A stretch of DNA of 64,000 bases from Acheta domesticus. Its lineage: Eukaryota > Arthropoda > Insecta > Orthoptera > Gryllidae. Numbering within the stretch: the first letter of the stretch is position 1; every line of letters starts with the position of its first letter. Shown piece by piece: positions 10,805-22,891 of this stretch. The notes beneath the pieces were generated by a model. The model was not told where the DNA came from and ran no database searches. It worked only from the letters and a program-made list of their open reading frames with translations. Both the position numbers and the translations under genes were made by a program. The stretch is from positions 193,505,685 through 193,569,684 of the forward strand of contig JAHLJT010000631.1 of assembly GCA_031308135.1 (NCBI GenBank). The letters are read 5' to 3'.

Positions 10805-11816
10805 TTTTCTTTTTCTCCATTCCATAAGAGATCAGGTAAAGAAAAGAAACTTGCAAAAGTAAGCATGTTTTTCAGATGAAGGATTGAAAGGTTTACAAAA
10901 TTTAAAAAATGACTTTGCAATTCAATGAAAATACATTTATCATATGGTTTTTAAACAATTTCTTGATATATTAGATATATGAGTGATTAAATTTTACGTG
11001 AGTTATATTTATTTGAGTGATTAAAATTTTACGTGTAAAGAATTTGTTACGATATACCATACATATATGGTAATGAATGAACGTGAATCATTATTATTTG
11101 CCCACTACATTAAAGTGATTGTATTCATTGTTAAAACGTAACTTATGCAATTATGAATAAAATCCATGTGAAACCACTTTTTAAATCCATTCAGTTTAAA
11201 ACATGAATAAATGTATCATAAAACTTCAATTTCAGTTTACCGGTACATGATACGTTGCACATCAAAGTGGAAAACGTAACCAACGCAAGTATTGAAATTT
11301 ATATTGATACAATAACACATCCATTGTCTAAGCTCTCAGGACTGTCTATCCTCTAAAATATAGTATTCCCAAAACAATATTTTTCCTCTTAATTTTATAA
11401 AATTAAATCTAACTTGAGACAATTGCAGGTCATACACTTTTTTAGCTCTGCAATGTACAATGTAGTTCTTAGGGGGGATACATTTTGTAGTTCCATGCGC
11501 GATATTGAAATATGTTTAAATCATTCCCTCTTTATTGTAATGTATGCATGCATGGTATTAATATTCAGAGAGATTATCTGAAATGGCACAGAAACAACTC
11601 AATTTCAAGCTGGAAAAATGTTTATTTCCTCTAGAGAAGCAAGAGCCTATGTTGGTATTATAAGTGAAATGTTAACTAATAGTCCTCAAAATGCATGAAG
11701 ATATTAAATAAACATTACTCAATTATTTAACTATTCACAATTACTGTTCTACACATCGTATTTTATTATTTTCGGAAAACACTTAAGAATATAATGGAAT
11801 TCAACACCATACAGAA
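10805..11816. other. AT-rich segment between the Helitron 3' end and the Rep relic
   Basis: No helicase motif or other coding signal is visible. An autonomous Helitron would carry several kilobases of helicase here, so this copy is internally deleted or was non-autonomous. Confidence 0.4.
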
Positions 11817-12960
11817 TTATTTTGCACCTAAAAAGTTATAAGGGATGCTAAATATTTTGTTTATTTTGTTTTTGATAAAATTTTGATGTAAGAATCTACA
11901 ACATATTGTTGGAACAGTCTTCCAGAACTGGGCAAAGGGCTGAAAACCACCTCTTATTGCTAAGCGGTAAGAACAGTACTGCAACTGAGTAACAACATTA
12001 CAAACCAAAGTTGTATGGACAGAATCAAGACTCATCCAAAGCTTCCGCAATGATTCTCTACGTACAAAAAGTAATGGATAAGAAATGGGTTCAGTATCCG
12101 AGTCAAAAGCAGATATTATTTTCATTCGATGACCAAATACTTCAGAATGAATTGTGAAAGAAATATTGTTGGAGGGACCTCTATCGTCACTTAGAAATAC
12201 AGAAGCAATTTCTACAGTTGTTGATAGATCGTAATATCTTTTATCAAAAGTATTCCGCAGAAAAAATGAGATGGTAAATAGGAAGAGAATTAGAACAGGT
12301 TTGTTTCAAATTTGTTTCACATCAACTTTATGTTGAAACAATTGGGTATACGGATTGACATTGAGAAGCCTGTCCATCAATAATATTAAATCTGCTTCGC
12401 ATTCGTTATTACTAACTTGATTTATTCTGAACTGTAAAGAATTGTCCGAGTCTCGAATAAAGAGAGATTTGCATACTTTAAAGGATTGACATTATTGAGA
12501 TGTACAGGTATCACTGAATGGTATATATGCCCTTGAATGCGTAACAGTACGGCCTATGGTTTTTAAATGTTAAACGATTTGCTTGCACAGAGACAAATGC
12601 TAGGACATTAGTACAAATAACTTCTAATATTACTCAAGTAATGTTTTGATCTTTCATCATTTTTTGTAATTAATTTTCCTAGGAGTTCAGGAACCTCAAT
12701 AGGGGAAACAATATCAGATTTTGCTTGGCTTAATAAACTCGCCTTATGCTTTTTCGGAGGCAAAATGTCTCTAGTTAAAGCACTCAAAAAATACAGACAT
12801 TTCTTCAAAATAAACTTTCTGGACATCTTTATCGTTTTGGTGCATCATGTTATATGTTTGGTGCATCATACCCTTCCTGTTCACACTACGGTTTGGCTGT
12901 ACTATGTATACTAATTTGTAGACTGCTACATCTGCTTCCCCTGATCTTCTGAACACATTA
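11817..12960 (-). pseudogene. Helitron Rep/helicase protein, decayed N-terminal part
   Basis: In autonomous Helitrons the Rep/helicase drives rolling-circle transposition. Several blocks in order on the minus strand match the region upstream of and at the start of the Helitron-like N-terminal domain: VPELLGKLITKND with a following NIRSY (about 12620-12710), an NNECEADLILLMDRLLNVNP block (about 12350-12415), VEIASVFLSDDRGPSNN (about 12160-12215), ISYPLLFVRRE (about 12055-12090) and LQYCSYRLAIRGGFQPF (about 11930-11990). The reading frame is broken by stops and shifts between 12290 and 12610. The catalytic HUH and Tyr motifs and the helicase are not seen. The 3' terminus at 10774-10804 is in the matching orientation. 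Confidence 0.7.
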
Positions 12961-14240
12961 ACTTGGCGTGGAGGACTGTTTCTGTTGTTTTGATCTTTCT
13001 TCCTTTTTTTACGTTAGCTTTTCAAAGTCAATCGCCTCTAACATGCCATTGTAGCTACAAATTACAAATCATATCAACTCAGTTATGTCCTAACAATAAA
13101 CTTGTGTCAAATGCTACTGTAGCAATGATAATATACTGTATCATAACACACAATTTTATATCATTTCATTCATTAATTAACGCGTACTTTTGAACTTCCA
13201 AATTTGAACTTCCAAAGCTCCACAAACAGCCACACATAAATAATTAGTTAGTGACCTTGCAAGTCTCTGAAAAATAATTCATCAACATCAATATACAAAT
13301 ACTACAAATGATACTACATTGTAGATAGAATATATCTACAAATGATCAACCATAATAATTCAGTTGTATATTAACAAATTATTAGCACCAACAATGTTAC
13401 AGCATTGTGATATTTTTTAATTTATTAGTAATTTTCAGTATTGATCAGAGAAAATATTAAAAGAAATACAGTTATGGGTAAAGTAAATTACTATTTTTCT
13501 TTTCTTTAAAAATGTAATGCTGAAAAAGGTTATACTGCACTCCCACACAAACAATTTGTCAGTGGCCTAGCACTTTGCTGAAAATGATTCATCAATATCA
13601 GTATACAAATACATGCCAATCTATCTACAAGTTACACATCATAACAATTCAGTTATATAGTAAGACTATTGGATAACGTTATTGCAGCACAGACATGTTT
13701 TAGTTACGTTTGGTAGATGAAACCAATTCACATGGACAACAGCTGAAAATGTTAATGTAATAAAAACCAATCAATCAAGAAAAAAATATTGCAATAAATG
13801 CACATAATCAACAGAATAAATCAAGGGGGAAATAGTGCAAAAAGCACATTTATGGATACAATAAGTTACTTTTTATCTTTATAAAAAAGGAATGAAACAC
13901 CGTTACTCCTTTGAATAAATTATTTACATTAGTTTGGTTTCGTAGTTGAAACAAATTTACTTGTACAAATACAACTGAAAAAATTAGGTTATGTTAGGTT
14001 TGGTTAGGCGCGAACGTAACACATAAAACCCATAACACATAAAATCCCAATTGTATTAATACGTACCTTTCCTACCTATTTTGGATTCACAAATTTCAAA
14101 GCTCATTGCCACGCTCGAATGGATTTTTCGTGGCTTTTGCAAGCTGCTGAAAAATATTCAGCAACTGCAATGTTTCAAAACATGAAATAGTAAATGGTTA
14201 AATATAATGTGAAACTGGTAATACAAAACGTAAAATTCTA
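12961..14240. repeat. Degenerate tandem array, unit about 285 bp
   Basis: A block of the form atctacaa...catcataacaattcagtta recurs near 13055, 13336 and 13624, giving periods of about 281 and 288 bp. A preceding block, ctgaaaatgattcatcaat with a following tatacaaatac, occurs near 13267 and 13577, and a trailing block (tagttgaaac...) near 13700 and 13940. Three to four diverged units are present. The array abuts the 5' side of the Helitron Rep relic and could belong to that element. Confidence 0.6.
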
Positions 14241-15430
14241 AGTGAATTCATCCGTACATACTTTGAATTTACGAAGTATTGAAGCATGCTGCCACGGTAC
14301 AATAAGTTTTCGTCCCAATGTGCAACGTCATATTTGCTTCACGCCGCGTAATGCTACTGCTCTCTGGCCGGGCCGGCCATGCTTTCTCATGCCGCTGTTC
14401 CCGTCGATTCAAGAATCGATTCTGAAGAGAATCAATGATCACCATCGAATCGCACTGATTGCCCGTCTGCTCATTTTATTTCAAATATTTATTGTTATAA
14501 TAAAAGAATTTAAAAAGTTATTCCCAGGGCCGACGCAATGAAAAAAGAGCTTCAAGAAAAATGCTTCCCGAGCGAAATCGGTCGCGTAATTTATCCGTAG
14601 TAGTTCTAAATCGAAACTGCCTTACACTAATAATATATATGATGATAATATATTGTAACCATATGTATTAGCATTTTCAAATATAAAATTATAGCAAAAA
14701 TTTGTCTAACAAAAAAAAAAAGGAATTTCATTCTAAAATAACTAATTTTTCAAACATCAATCATCAGACAATAAACCCCTAGTTGGCGAATATATTAAAA
14801 CTGTGATGGAAAACATTCAACTGGCGTGGATGTACATAAACTTGTGTTATAACGAATAAATGATTTTTTAAATTGCCGAATAATTGCCAATTTTAATGAT
14901 TTATATTTAAAAATTAAGAGAATCCAAATTCAACAGCTGAACGGAGATTTAATTTTCGTTTCAATGAGGTTCATTCCCTAGCGGAATCAAAAAAAAATTT
15001 CCTGGGTCTAAATTAGCTTTTTTTCGTCAGTATTAGAAGTAATTTATACATTTCTTTTCTTAAATACATCTACTTCATATAGTTAAAAACATATCTAAAA
15101 TACATGTCCAAATATCCAAACATTTGACAATTATAACGGCTTTCCATACAGGAAAATCGAGTCGCAACAATTAGAACCCGAGTCATTGTTGTCGAGTCAT
15201 TGTTGCATTCCAATCTGATATTCGCTGAAAGCAAGCAAATTTTATTTCATATATTTCAAATGGATTTTAAATAATTTCTAAAAGATTAGCGTGTAAAGGG
15301 TCGAATGTAAGAAACGAACAAACAAATATGTAATAATATACAAATTCTAACTTCCAAAGCATCCAAATATTTGGTGTTACGTTCAAAAAGCGCAGTACAT
15401 TTGGAACGGGTGATTATTTTTTCTCACAAA
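14241..15430. other. No recognised feature
   Basis: AT-rich with short unrecognised open frames, including one of 99 codons at 14242-14541 that shows no domain. Homopolymer A and T runs are frequent. Confidence 0.4.
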
Positions 15431-15436
15431 TTACTC

Positions 15437-16150
15437 ACGAAATACTCATATTTTCAAAAAATTGAACATGACCTTATCTGAAGATTTATTTTTAATGAAA
15501 ACATTTCATTACGAAAAAAATTGTATCTTCGCAATTGTAGCTGTAGGAAGACGTCGAAGATGAAGACAAGTCAATTAGGAGGGAGCTATTATGTTTGTCG
15601 CAAAAATACACAAAAAATACTCATATTTTCAAAAAATTCAACATGACCTTATTTGAAGATCTGTTTTTATAAACACATTTGATTAAGAGAAAATTATATC
15701 TTCACAATTGCAGGTATAGGAAGATGTCGAAATTCTTTTAAATTTTGACAAAAATCAGGAGTTTTAACGAGCATGAGACCCACACCATTCTCTTAAGCGT
15801 CCTCAACACTGCCTACGATGTGAATTTAATCAAAGAATTTTGCGCCGCTTTTAAGAAAAAATGTTTTAAAGAAAATAAAAATTGCATATGTTTGACACAA
15901 AATTTTGCAAAAAATACTCACGATTTTGATCAACTTAACTAGACATTATTTTTAGATCTGTTTAACACAATTTATTAAGAAAAAAATATTTGTCTTCGTA
16001 ACTGTAATTGACGAAGACGCGGAAAAAATTTTAAATTTTTTCAATTTTTGAAAAATTTGGGTTTTCAACGAATATCATACCTACGCCATTCTCTTAAATG
16101 CCCTTCACACTTTCCAATAATAAAGTTTAATCAAAAACTTAGGAGATATA
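15437..16150. repeat. Degenerate tandem array, units about 174 and 297 bp
   Basis: The block aatactcatattttcaaaaa followed by acatgacctta and gaagat starts at 15441, 15616 and (diverged) 15913. A second block, (c)aattgtagctgtaggaagacg, recurs near 15532, 15704 and 15997. A third block with accattctcttaa recurs near 15783 and 16085. The first interval is a shortened unit, and the full unit is near 297 bp. Short open frames over it are not convincing as genes. Confidence 0.65.
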
Positions 16151-17415
16151 TTTCTGAAAATTTTGAAAATATCCCAGGGGCTTCGTGCAAAGTGCTCCCG
16201 AAAATTAAAATATCAGTTTCCAATTCCAGAAGCCGCGGCATCAACAAGATTGAATACAGCATATCAATTTTGAAGAAAATCGACTGAACAGTTTAGCCAT
16301 TAGCGTTGTTCACAGACAGACGCTTTGCCGTCAATCGATTTTTCGCTATCAAGGACCCACAAAACATGGATTCTAGCTTCACCATGTGTTAGAGGATTTT
16401 TTAAAATTTAGCATGTGGATTTATCCCCTTTTACGTTGGCATAGCTCTGTAATAAGAGTTTTACTTCCGAAAATTCGTCTTATTTTTGCGCAGCATTACA
16501 TTACTTTCTCTCTACTGCGGTAGTAGTAGCGAGAAAGTAAGAAGAGTGAACGCTCTGTGTACAGTTTGATTGGTGACGGAGAGTTAGTGGCAATGCCCTC
16601 AAGGAGCAACATGACTTCTGAAGACAAAATTAAATGCATGTGATACGCCAGTAAAAGGGTCGAAAGTGTCATTAGTTACGTTGGGAGGAAGGGTGTTAAA
16701 CGCTAAGGATACCATGCGACAGCTGCAATAATAATTCTGTAAATGAGTGTAGAGACGAAGCCATTTTACCAGAGAGAGTGAGAGAGAAAGAAAGAGAGAA
16801 CGAGAAAGACAGAGAATAAAATAGTGAGGGCGATAGAGTAATGAGGGATTAAGGGAGTGTAACATGTAGTTTGAAAAGCTAACAGAAAAAATGCTTTAGT
16901 GAAAAAGGTTTGAGCACGTACCTATTATTATAGAAGGATTTTAGCAGAAAAAAGTAATTCCAGTGAAAATCCATACGATGCAACATTTGCGATTTCCTGG
17001 AATGCGTCTTTAGCGTTGACGAAACATTTTGAACATCAACGCTGAACGGAAATGTAGTCAGAATTTTAACGTTGGCTGTAAACATACTTTCGGGCCCTTA
17101 CATAAAAAAAGGATTCCAGATCAAAGAGCTACAATTAAGGTCTTTGGCTGTTGCAGGGTGTTATGTCGTGAAACTTCATGTTACGTCATGGGCGCCTTTC
17201 ATTACGATGTGTGAAGCAGACTAATGTACAACAACAAACGAAACGCAAACCAACCTAATACGGCGCCAAACAAAGCAACGCGAAGTAGGCCGCACGTGTG
17301 GCGAGCGCTTGTAGTGAATCCCTCACCTGAAAGCAGCGGGGACCGGGAAATGGCTTCCTGGGATGAAGAGAAAGAGGAAAGGGGGTCGGGTGGCGTTACA
17401 TTTAGTGAAGATTAA
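16151..17415. other. No recognised feature except GA-rich patch
   Basis: Contains a GA-rich patch at about 16766-16830. The remaining short open frames show no motif. Confidence 0.4.
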
Positions 17416-17419
17416 CGAT

Positions 17420-17960
17420 GACGGTCAGGGTTGGTAGAGGCGCGGAGAATGAAGGCATGTAGGCTGAAGGTAGTGCGTGAAGGCAGCAAGTGTGAAGACA
17501 AAGAGGGAGAGGAGAGGCGGATGGAGATAGAGATGTTGGAGGGGAGAGGATGAAGGAAGAGAGGGTGGAGTGGAGAGGGCGGAGAGGGTGCTAGTGGAGG
17601 TGGAGAGGATGGTAGTGGAGAGGGTGGTGGTGGAGGTGGAAAAGGGGGAGGCGGAGAGGGCGCAGGTGGAGATGGAAAAGGAGGGTGGAGGTGGAAAAGT
17701 TGGAGAGGATGGTAGTGGAGGCGGAGAGGGTGGTGGTGGAGGCGGAAATGGAGGTGGAGAGGGTGTAGGTGGAAGCGGAGAGTTTGGTGGTGGATGCGGA
17801 TACGGTGGAGTTGGAGAAGGTGAGGATGCAATAGGTGGAGGAGGATAGAGTGGAGGTGGAGAAGTAGGAGGGTGTGGGGGCGGGATAATGGAGTGTACGG
17901 AGGATGGATGTGCAAATATTAGGAACGGAGGTGTAGAAGTAGAATGTTGAAGACGAGTAT
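17420..17960. repeat. G-rich (GGTGGA-type) minisatellite
   Basis: Built from ggtggaggtggagagg-like hexamer multiples, strongly purine-biased on the plus strand. The long His/Leu/Pro-rich open frames on the minus strand and the Gly/Glu-rich frame on the plus strand are low-complexity by-products. The tract has G-quadruplex potential on the plus strand. Confidence 0.8.
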
Positions 17961-17999
17961 AACGGAAAGGAGAAAAGAGAAAGGAGGTGGCGTGAAATA

Positions 18000-18300
18000 G
18001 GAGCAAGGCAGAGGAAGGCGAGGGCTAGTGCAGGCGGGGAGGCGCGCGCCGCGGGGGGCGAATGGGCGTGGGTGGGCGTGGCCGGGCGCGACGAGTGCGC
18101 GTGCGGGGCGGGGTGCGGCCGTCGCCCGCCGCCGGCGTAATCCCGCGCCGTGGGCTTTGTGCCCGGCGCATTGTCCCGCGCTAAGCCGCCGCCGGCGCCG
18201 CCACCGCTGACGCGCCCCCGCCCACGCACCCCACCCCAACCCATCCCCCTCCAGCTGAGCCCCACCCCGCGCTCGTCGCTGCCCGCCCGCTCTGGCCTAT
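18000..18300. other. CpG-dense core where strand bias flips
   Basis: Very high CpG density with GC boxes (for example gtgggcgtggccgggcgcg near 18070). The plus strand changes here from G-rich (left) to C-rich (right). No promoter elements or open frame with a known domain are seen. Confidence 0.5.
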
Positions 18301-18317
18301 TTGGCACGCGCCCGCCC

Positions 18318-18910
18318 CACTTCCTAAACTCTACTTCCTCCACACATCCCGCGTACGCCCACCTAGGCCCGCCTCGTCACCACACCCACCACGCCCCGTC
18401 CGTCCTGTCCCGCCCACCCCTCTCTCTTCCCGGCCCGGACCGCCACGTCCCGTCCCCTCATGAACCGTTTCGTTCAGTTGAAACCTGATCGCCTGGATCT
18501 ACCCATCCCGTTCCATTTCGTCCCACCTAGAACTATTTGTCAGGCGTCCACCCCATCTCGCACACTCTACTTCCTCCACACCCCCGCGAACGCCCAAATC
18601 CCAGCGAACTGGAGCACCTCGGCTCACCCTTCCCACCATGTCCTGTCCGTCCAGGCCTTCCCGTCCCCCTCTCTTCCATATACGCATCACCTCTTCCCAT
18701 CCCGTTCTATCCCCTACTGTACAACTTAGCCCTGCGAGTCCGACCGACCCTACCCGTCCCGTACCGTTCCGTCTCGCCCTTGCTTATTTGATCCCTCTTT
18801 GCACACACAACTTCCTTCACCACTTCGCGTACGCCCACCTCGGCGCACCTCTCCTGCACCGTCCGTCCAGTGTCGCCCGCCCCTCTCTTTTCCCCGCCCA
18901 TTCCTCCCCG
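18318..18910. repeat. C-rich tandem repeat, unit about 238 bp, about 2.5 copies
   Basis: The marker gcgtacgcccacct starts at 18351 and 18827, with a diverged copy (gcgaacgccc) at 18586, giving spacings of 235 and 241 bp. Each is preceded by an acttcctccac-like block and followed by a ccgtccgtcc(t/a)g block and a cccctctctt(t/c)cc block, so the periodicity covers the whole unit. Confidence 0.7.
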
Positions 18911-19049
18911 CGCTGCCCATTCCACCCCGCTTCGAGCCGTCCCGCCCCACCCTCATCCTGGCCCTAGCCCCCGGATCTCCCTGCCTCCCGCCTCGCGCTT
19001 CGCTTCTGTGGGCGCGTGGCGCTGTCGAAGGCTTGCACGAATAGAGTAC

Positions 19050-20100
19050 TTTCCTTGTTTATTTGCTGAACGATGACACGCAGCCAAGCGAAATAATTTA
19101 TAGCTCGAATACAGACCAAATGTGAAAGGTGAACACTCTTCCTGGCAATGGATCAGTTTTCATTTATTGCTTTTAGCTAAAACATATCTTTCTATTCATA
19201 GAGAAAAATATTTTCCTAGTATCATTATTATAGAGTACACTGTTTGATCTATGACGGGAGAAAAAAGATGAAAGAAAACAATTTTGTAGTCTAAATTAAG
19301 AGAAACAATGTTTATTTATGAAGTAAATTACTAGATATGTTAATTTCACTTTAATTTAATGTACCTTTTACCTCTGTGTCAGTTATTTTCTACACCAAAC
19401 AACTGCACATGGACATCATGAACTGAAAAATTAATTAAAATAACTCGGGAAGTTTTATTGGTAGCTTTTCATTTTTATTTTAGAACGCATGTTACATACT
19501 AGAATAGGAGAAATGAATTGTAGACATTAACTGTATGGGTTATAAGAACGGATGCTTTCAAAAATAAATGTTGAATGCATTTTGACATTTCGAATATTTT
19601 GTTCTTCTTGAAACGCATACATTATCAGATACGTTGACTTACTGATAATGCAAACCATTATAACTCTAATTCTGAAGTTTTTGTTTCTTCTCCACATGAT
19701 TAAGTAATGTGAAAGAGTGAGAGCTGAAAAAACTGAATTTTTGCTCTATTAAGGATGTGTCGTCCCACTTTTGGAAAGTTCTAATACCTTCCGCTGGGAA
19801 TTTGGAAAATAGGACAGTCAACGGACGGAGTTTGCAATCTAATTTAATTAATCGGCATTTAACTTTCGTGTGTATATTTTCTCAACTACTTTATTTCCTA
19901 TCCTTCGGAACAAAGCATGTTGTTCAATCTCGCGAAGAATCATGAGGAAACTCGCCAGCAGGGAACAGCCTCAAATTGTCTTTCCCCCGCGCGGCCAAGA
20001 TTCTTCGGCTACCCCACCTTCAAAGCTTCTCACGGCTCTAGCAAGGCTATACAAAAATATAAGAATTGAAACACAGATGTTCAGGCAACAAAACAATTCT
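19050..20100. other. AT-rich non-coding stretch
   Basis: No coding, RNA or repeat feature recognised. Confidence 0.45.
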
Positions 20101-20218
20101 CGTTGAGCTCTCTTGGCCGCGAGGGCCGAAACCGCGTATTGTACTGTAAGCCGGAGAAAGGGCGACGGGTCAGTTACCCAGGGCTTGGCCTCCGCCGGTG
20201 CGCGGGGCCTCTTCCTCG

Positions 20219-20263
20219 ACCGTTTACCTGCCTTGTACTTTAACCGTTTACCTGCCTTGTACT
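20219..20263 (+). repeat. Exact 21-bp direct duplication
   Basis: accgtttacctgccttgtact occurs at 20219-20239 and again at 20243-20263, a 24-bp period. It lies in a GC-richer stretch at about 20110-20600. Confidence 0.9.
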
Positions 20264-20559
20264 CAGCCTTCGGCGGCCAGATGTTTACAAACATTCATAA
20301 ATATCGCTACGTGCCTCCCGCACCAATATTGGCGTTAGTATTCGCCGACAACGAACGCATCTGCAAGGCAGCCGCGCCCGCACCCGCCTTTCCGCCCCCC
20401 TCTCTGCCGGCTCCGCGGTTCCCGTGAGAAAATACCAAACCTTGCTAATGAGATGCAGCCATCGCAGGCACCGCCAGTGCCGCGCCAAAGTCACGTGACA
20501 CACTTCAGAAAATAACAACAAATAGCAAGCATCTCTCGCGGCACACTGTGTCTCACTGC

Positions 20560-21270
20560 ATGTCATAGGCTAGCTGCAAATGTCACGTGACTCCTCCCCC
20601 TCTGCACTCGGAAACATACGTTTCAATAAATATGGCAACTTCGTACCCACCCGCCACTACTACTCTCTTCAGTCAAACTCTGTCAAACTACTCACTACTC
20701 ACTCACTACTCAGTCACTCTTAGTCAAACTTCCAAGCGACAACTTCAGCCATTTCTGCACTGCTACTGAAAACTATTCAGTCATTACTACAAACTACTGC
20801 AACTTCTTCAGTCAGACTAGCCAGTTACTTCTTCAGTCAACTTCTACGAGACAATCGACTATCATTGACACATTTGTCAATACATCGGACGAGTGTCAAT
20901 GCTCGCTCTACTCGTCAGACAGCCTGCGAACGAGTCAGCTGTCCTTGCTCTGCCTATCAAGGCTCTGGCAATCAATCAGCGCGGCTAGCTGGCCGCGATC
21001 CACATTCGGGCCACCCGTGAATCAATCTTCACCTGGCCAAGTCAACAGTACGGGCCGCTCCAGTAGTCGAGTACGCACCAATGGTGATATCCAGCCTACC
21101 AGCCGTATCATCCGCAGCCCATTTCAACCGACGGCACACACACTCAACCGTCTGACCTGGGTTGGTGTTTGTTGTACTTTCATCAATCTGTGAGTAATGT
21201 AAACTTCAAGAAAGAAGAATCTTAAACTATAAACATTCATTGGTCCTCCGGCTTACTGCCTAATTACCTA
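20560..21270 (+). mobile_element. Possible LTR retrotransposon LTR/leader remnant
   Basis: The segment has a cagtca/actcact-rich middle (about 20650-20900), an aataaa at 20624, and ends at about 21236 with taaaca followed by ttggtcctccggc. That last string resembles the sequence often found just inside the 5' LTR of BEL/Pao-type elements. No gag or pol follows, and neither LTR ends nor a target duplication could be fixed. Confidence 0.25.
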
Positions 21271-21279
21271 CTTGTAAAA

Positions 21280-22130
21280 CTAACCAATATTTCAAGAATT
21301 AAATTAAATTCATTCCCAAGTGCATTGCCTTTCATTTGCCTCTAAGAAATAATCCCCTGAAATCCGTTCTGAGCCTGTATATAGTTGCATTCGCAGCACG
21401 GACTTCACACCGCGCTGCATCCACTCCACATGTATTAGTTTGAAGCTGAATGAAATCGCAAATATCCAAGCATTCATTGCCGAGCGCCTCGCTCACAAAC
21501 GACTTACCGAATGGTGCAAGACGTGCGCTGAAATTCTCTCATGAGGAAGATAATTCCGTTTACACAGCACTTCTCTATGCAAAAAATTCGACAATTTTCT
21601 AAAGGATTTGTAAGTACTTTTGTGTTAAAGCAAATGAGTAGTTTTAATTATAAACTACGAGCATATGACTTATACTAATCTGAATTACTATGTAAAACTC
21701 TAATGCTTCAATTAATCTTGTTACTTCTTTAAACTTTGGTACTTAAATCTTCGGTAATTTCGCTGATTCCAATTATCGATGTTTCATTGTATGAGTCTCG
21801 TAATTAAGTTCTATAAGAATTGGAATACATGTTGTATGAATGATAATTAGTGTAATGAATAATTATTTCGCACGGGTGAAAATTGCAAAAATCTTCTCTA
21901 ACATCAAAACTATTGACTTTTGTAAATCCAAAGTGTACATATATCAGTATTTTTATTCCGATTTATTTCCGCAAAATCAAACAGTGTTCGCAATTCACAT
22001 ATCATCCTAATTACTAAATGCAATAAATCACAAAATCGTCAGGTGATACAAGTTTGAAAGCACGACAAATAACACTAATTACGTGGCGTCACGTAGGAGT
22101 GAGCGGGTGCTTCCCATTAAACCACTCCGT
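21280..22130. other. No recognised feature
   Basis: AT-rich. A splice-like gtaagt near 21611 lacks a partner exon. Confidence 0.4.
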
Positions 22131-22530
22131 AAATCTTGGCGTGCTGTCGCCTGCAGAATTCTAATCACGAGCTGCCAGCCGCCGATAGCAAGTTCTCAGT
22201 TGGCGGAGCCTCGCAGAGCGTGCGCGACCTGCGCGTCATTCTGAGGGCGTCCCTCCACCCCCGCCCCGCCCGCCCTCGCCCCGCCCCTCCCCTCCCCGCC
22301 CTGCCCGCCCCCGCCCCGTCCCCTCCCCGCCCTTCCCACGCCCCGCCCCGCCCCACCCCCGCCCCTGCCTCGCCTGCTGACGCTCACTCGCTCTCGCCGC
22401 TCAACTACTCGGGAGAAGTCCTACCGCGACAAGTCTCTCCGTCGCACCGTTTCTCCCTCCCCGCCCCATCTGCGGACGCAAATGCTGACGCGGAGAATCC
22501 GGAGAAGCGGTTGGGGAGACGAAAAGAATC
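22130..22530. other. GC-rich island, C-biased on the plus strand
   Basis: Dominated by ccccgcccc/cccctcccc runs at about 22250-22370. The Pro/Ala-rich (plus) and Gly-rich (minus) frames are compositional. The reverse strand has clear G-quadruplex potential. Confidence 0.55.
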
Positions 22531-22891
22531 CCCTTTTTCAGAATAGTTGAATATAAAGAGAGTTACCTCAATATCATTTTTTTTAAAAAGCTACCTCAAT
22601 ATTATTCAACTTAATTTACGTTTATGATGTACAATGTTTATTGAAATGTATGTAAAAAGGTTCAAAATAACAATTAAATTTTGACAATAATAATTTTGCG
22701 CCGTACATTATTTCGGTAATTTTCTTTTACTTCTGTACTTTTTATCTCAAGTCTGTTTCATTATTTTTTGACTTCATTGTGGTCTTGTCTTGCCAGAAAT
22801 ATTACTAGAGGAAAAAGTACTGCCTATCAAAGATGTCAACATCTCATGTGTTTCTTGAACCAGACGTAATAATGATAAACAAAATGTACTG

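Noticed and set aside
13986..14012. ttaggttatgttaggtttggttagg, resembling the insect TTAGG telomere repeat
   Set aside because: Too short and irregular. Similar gttagg strings are common in insect DNA.
17591..18343. 250-codon open frame on the minus strand
   Set aside because: Low-complexity product of the GGTGGA minisatellite and CpG core, with overlapping open frames in other phases.
21501..21520. 20-nt minus-strand exon-like segment with gtaagt donor
   Set aside because: Too short to judge, without partner exons or coding similarity.
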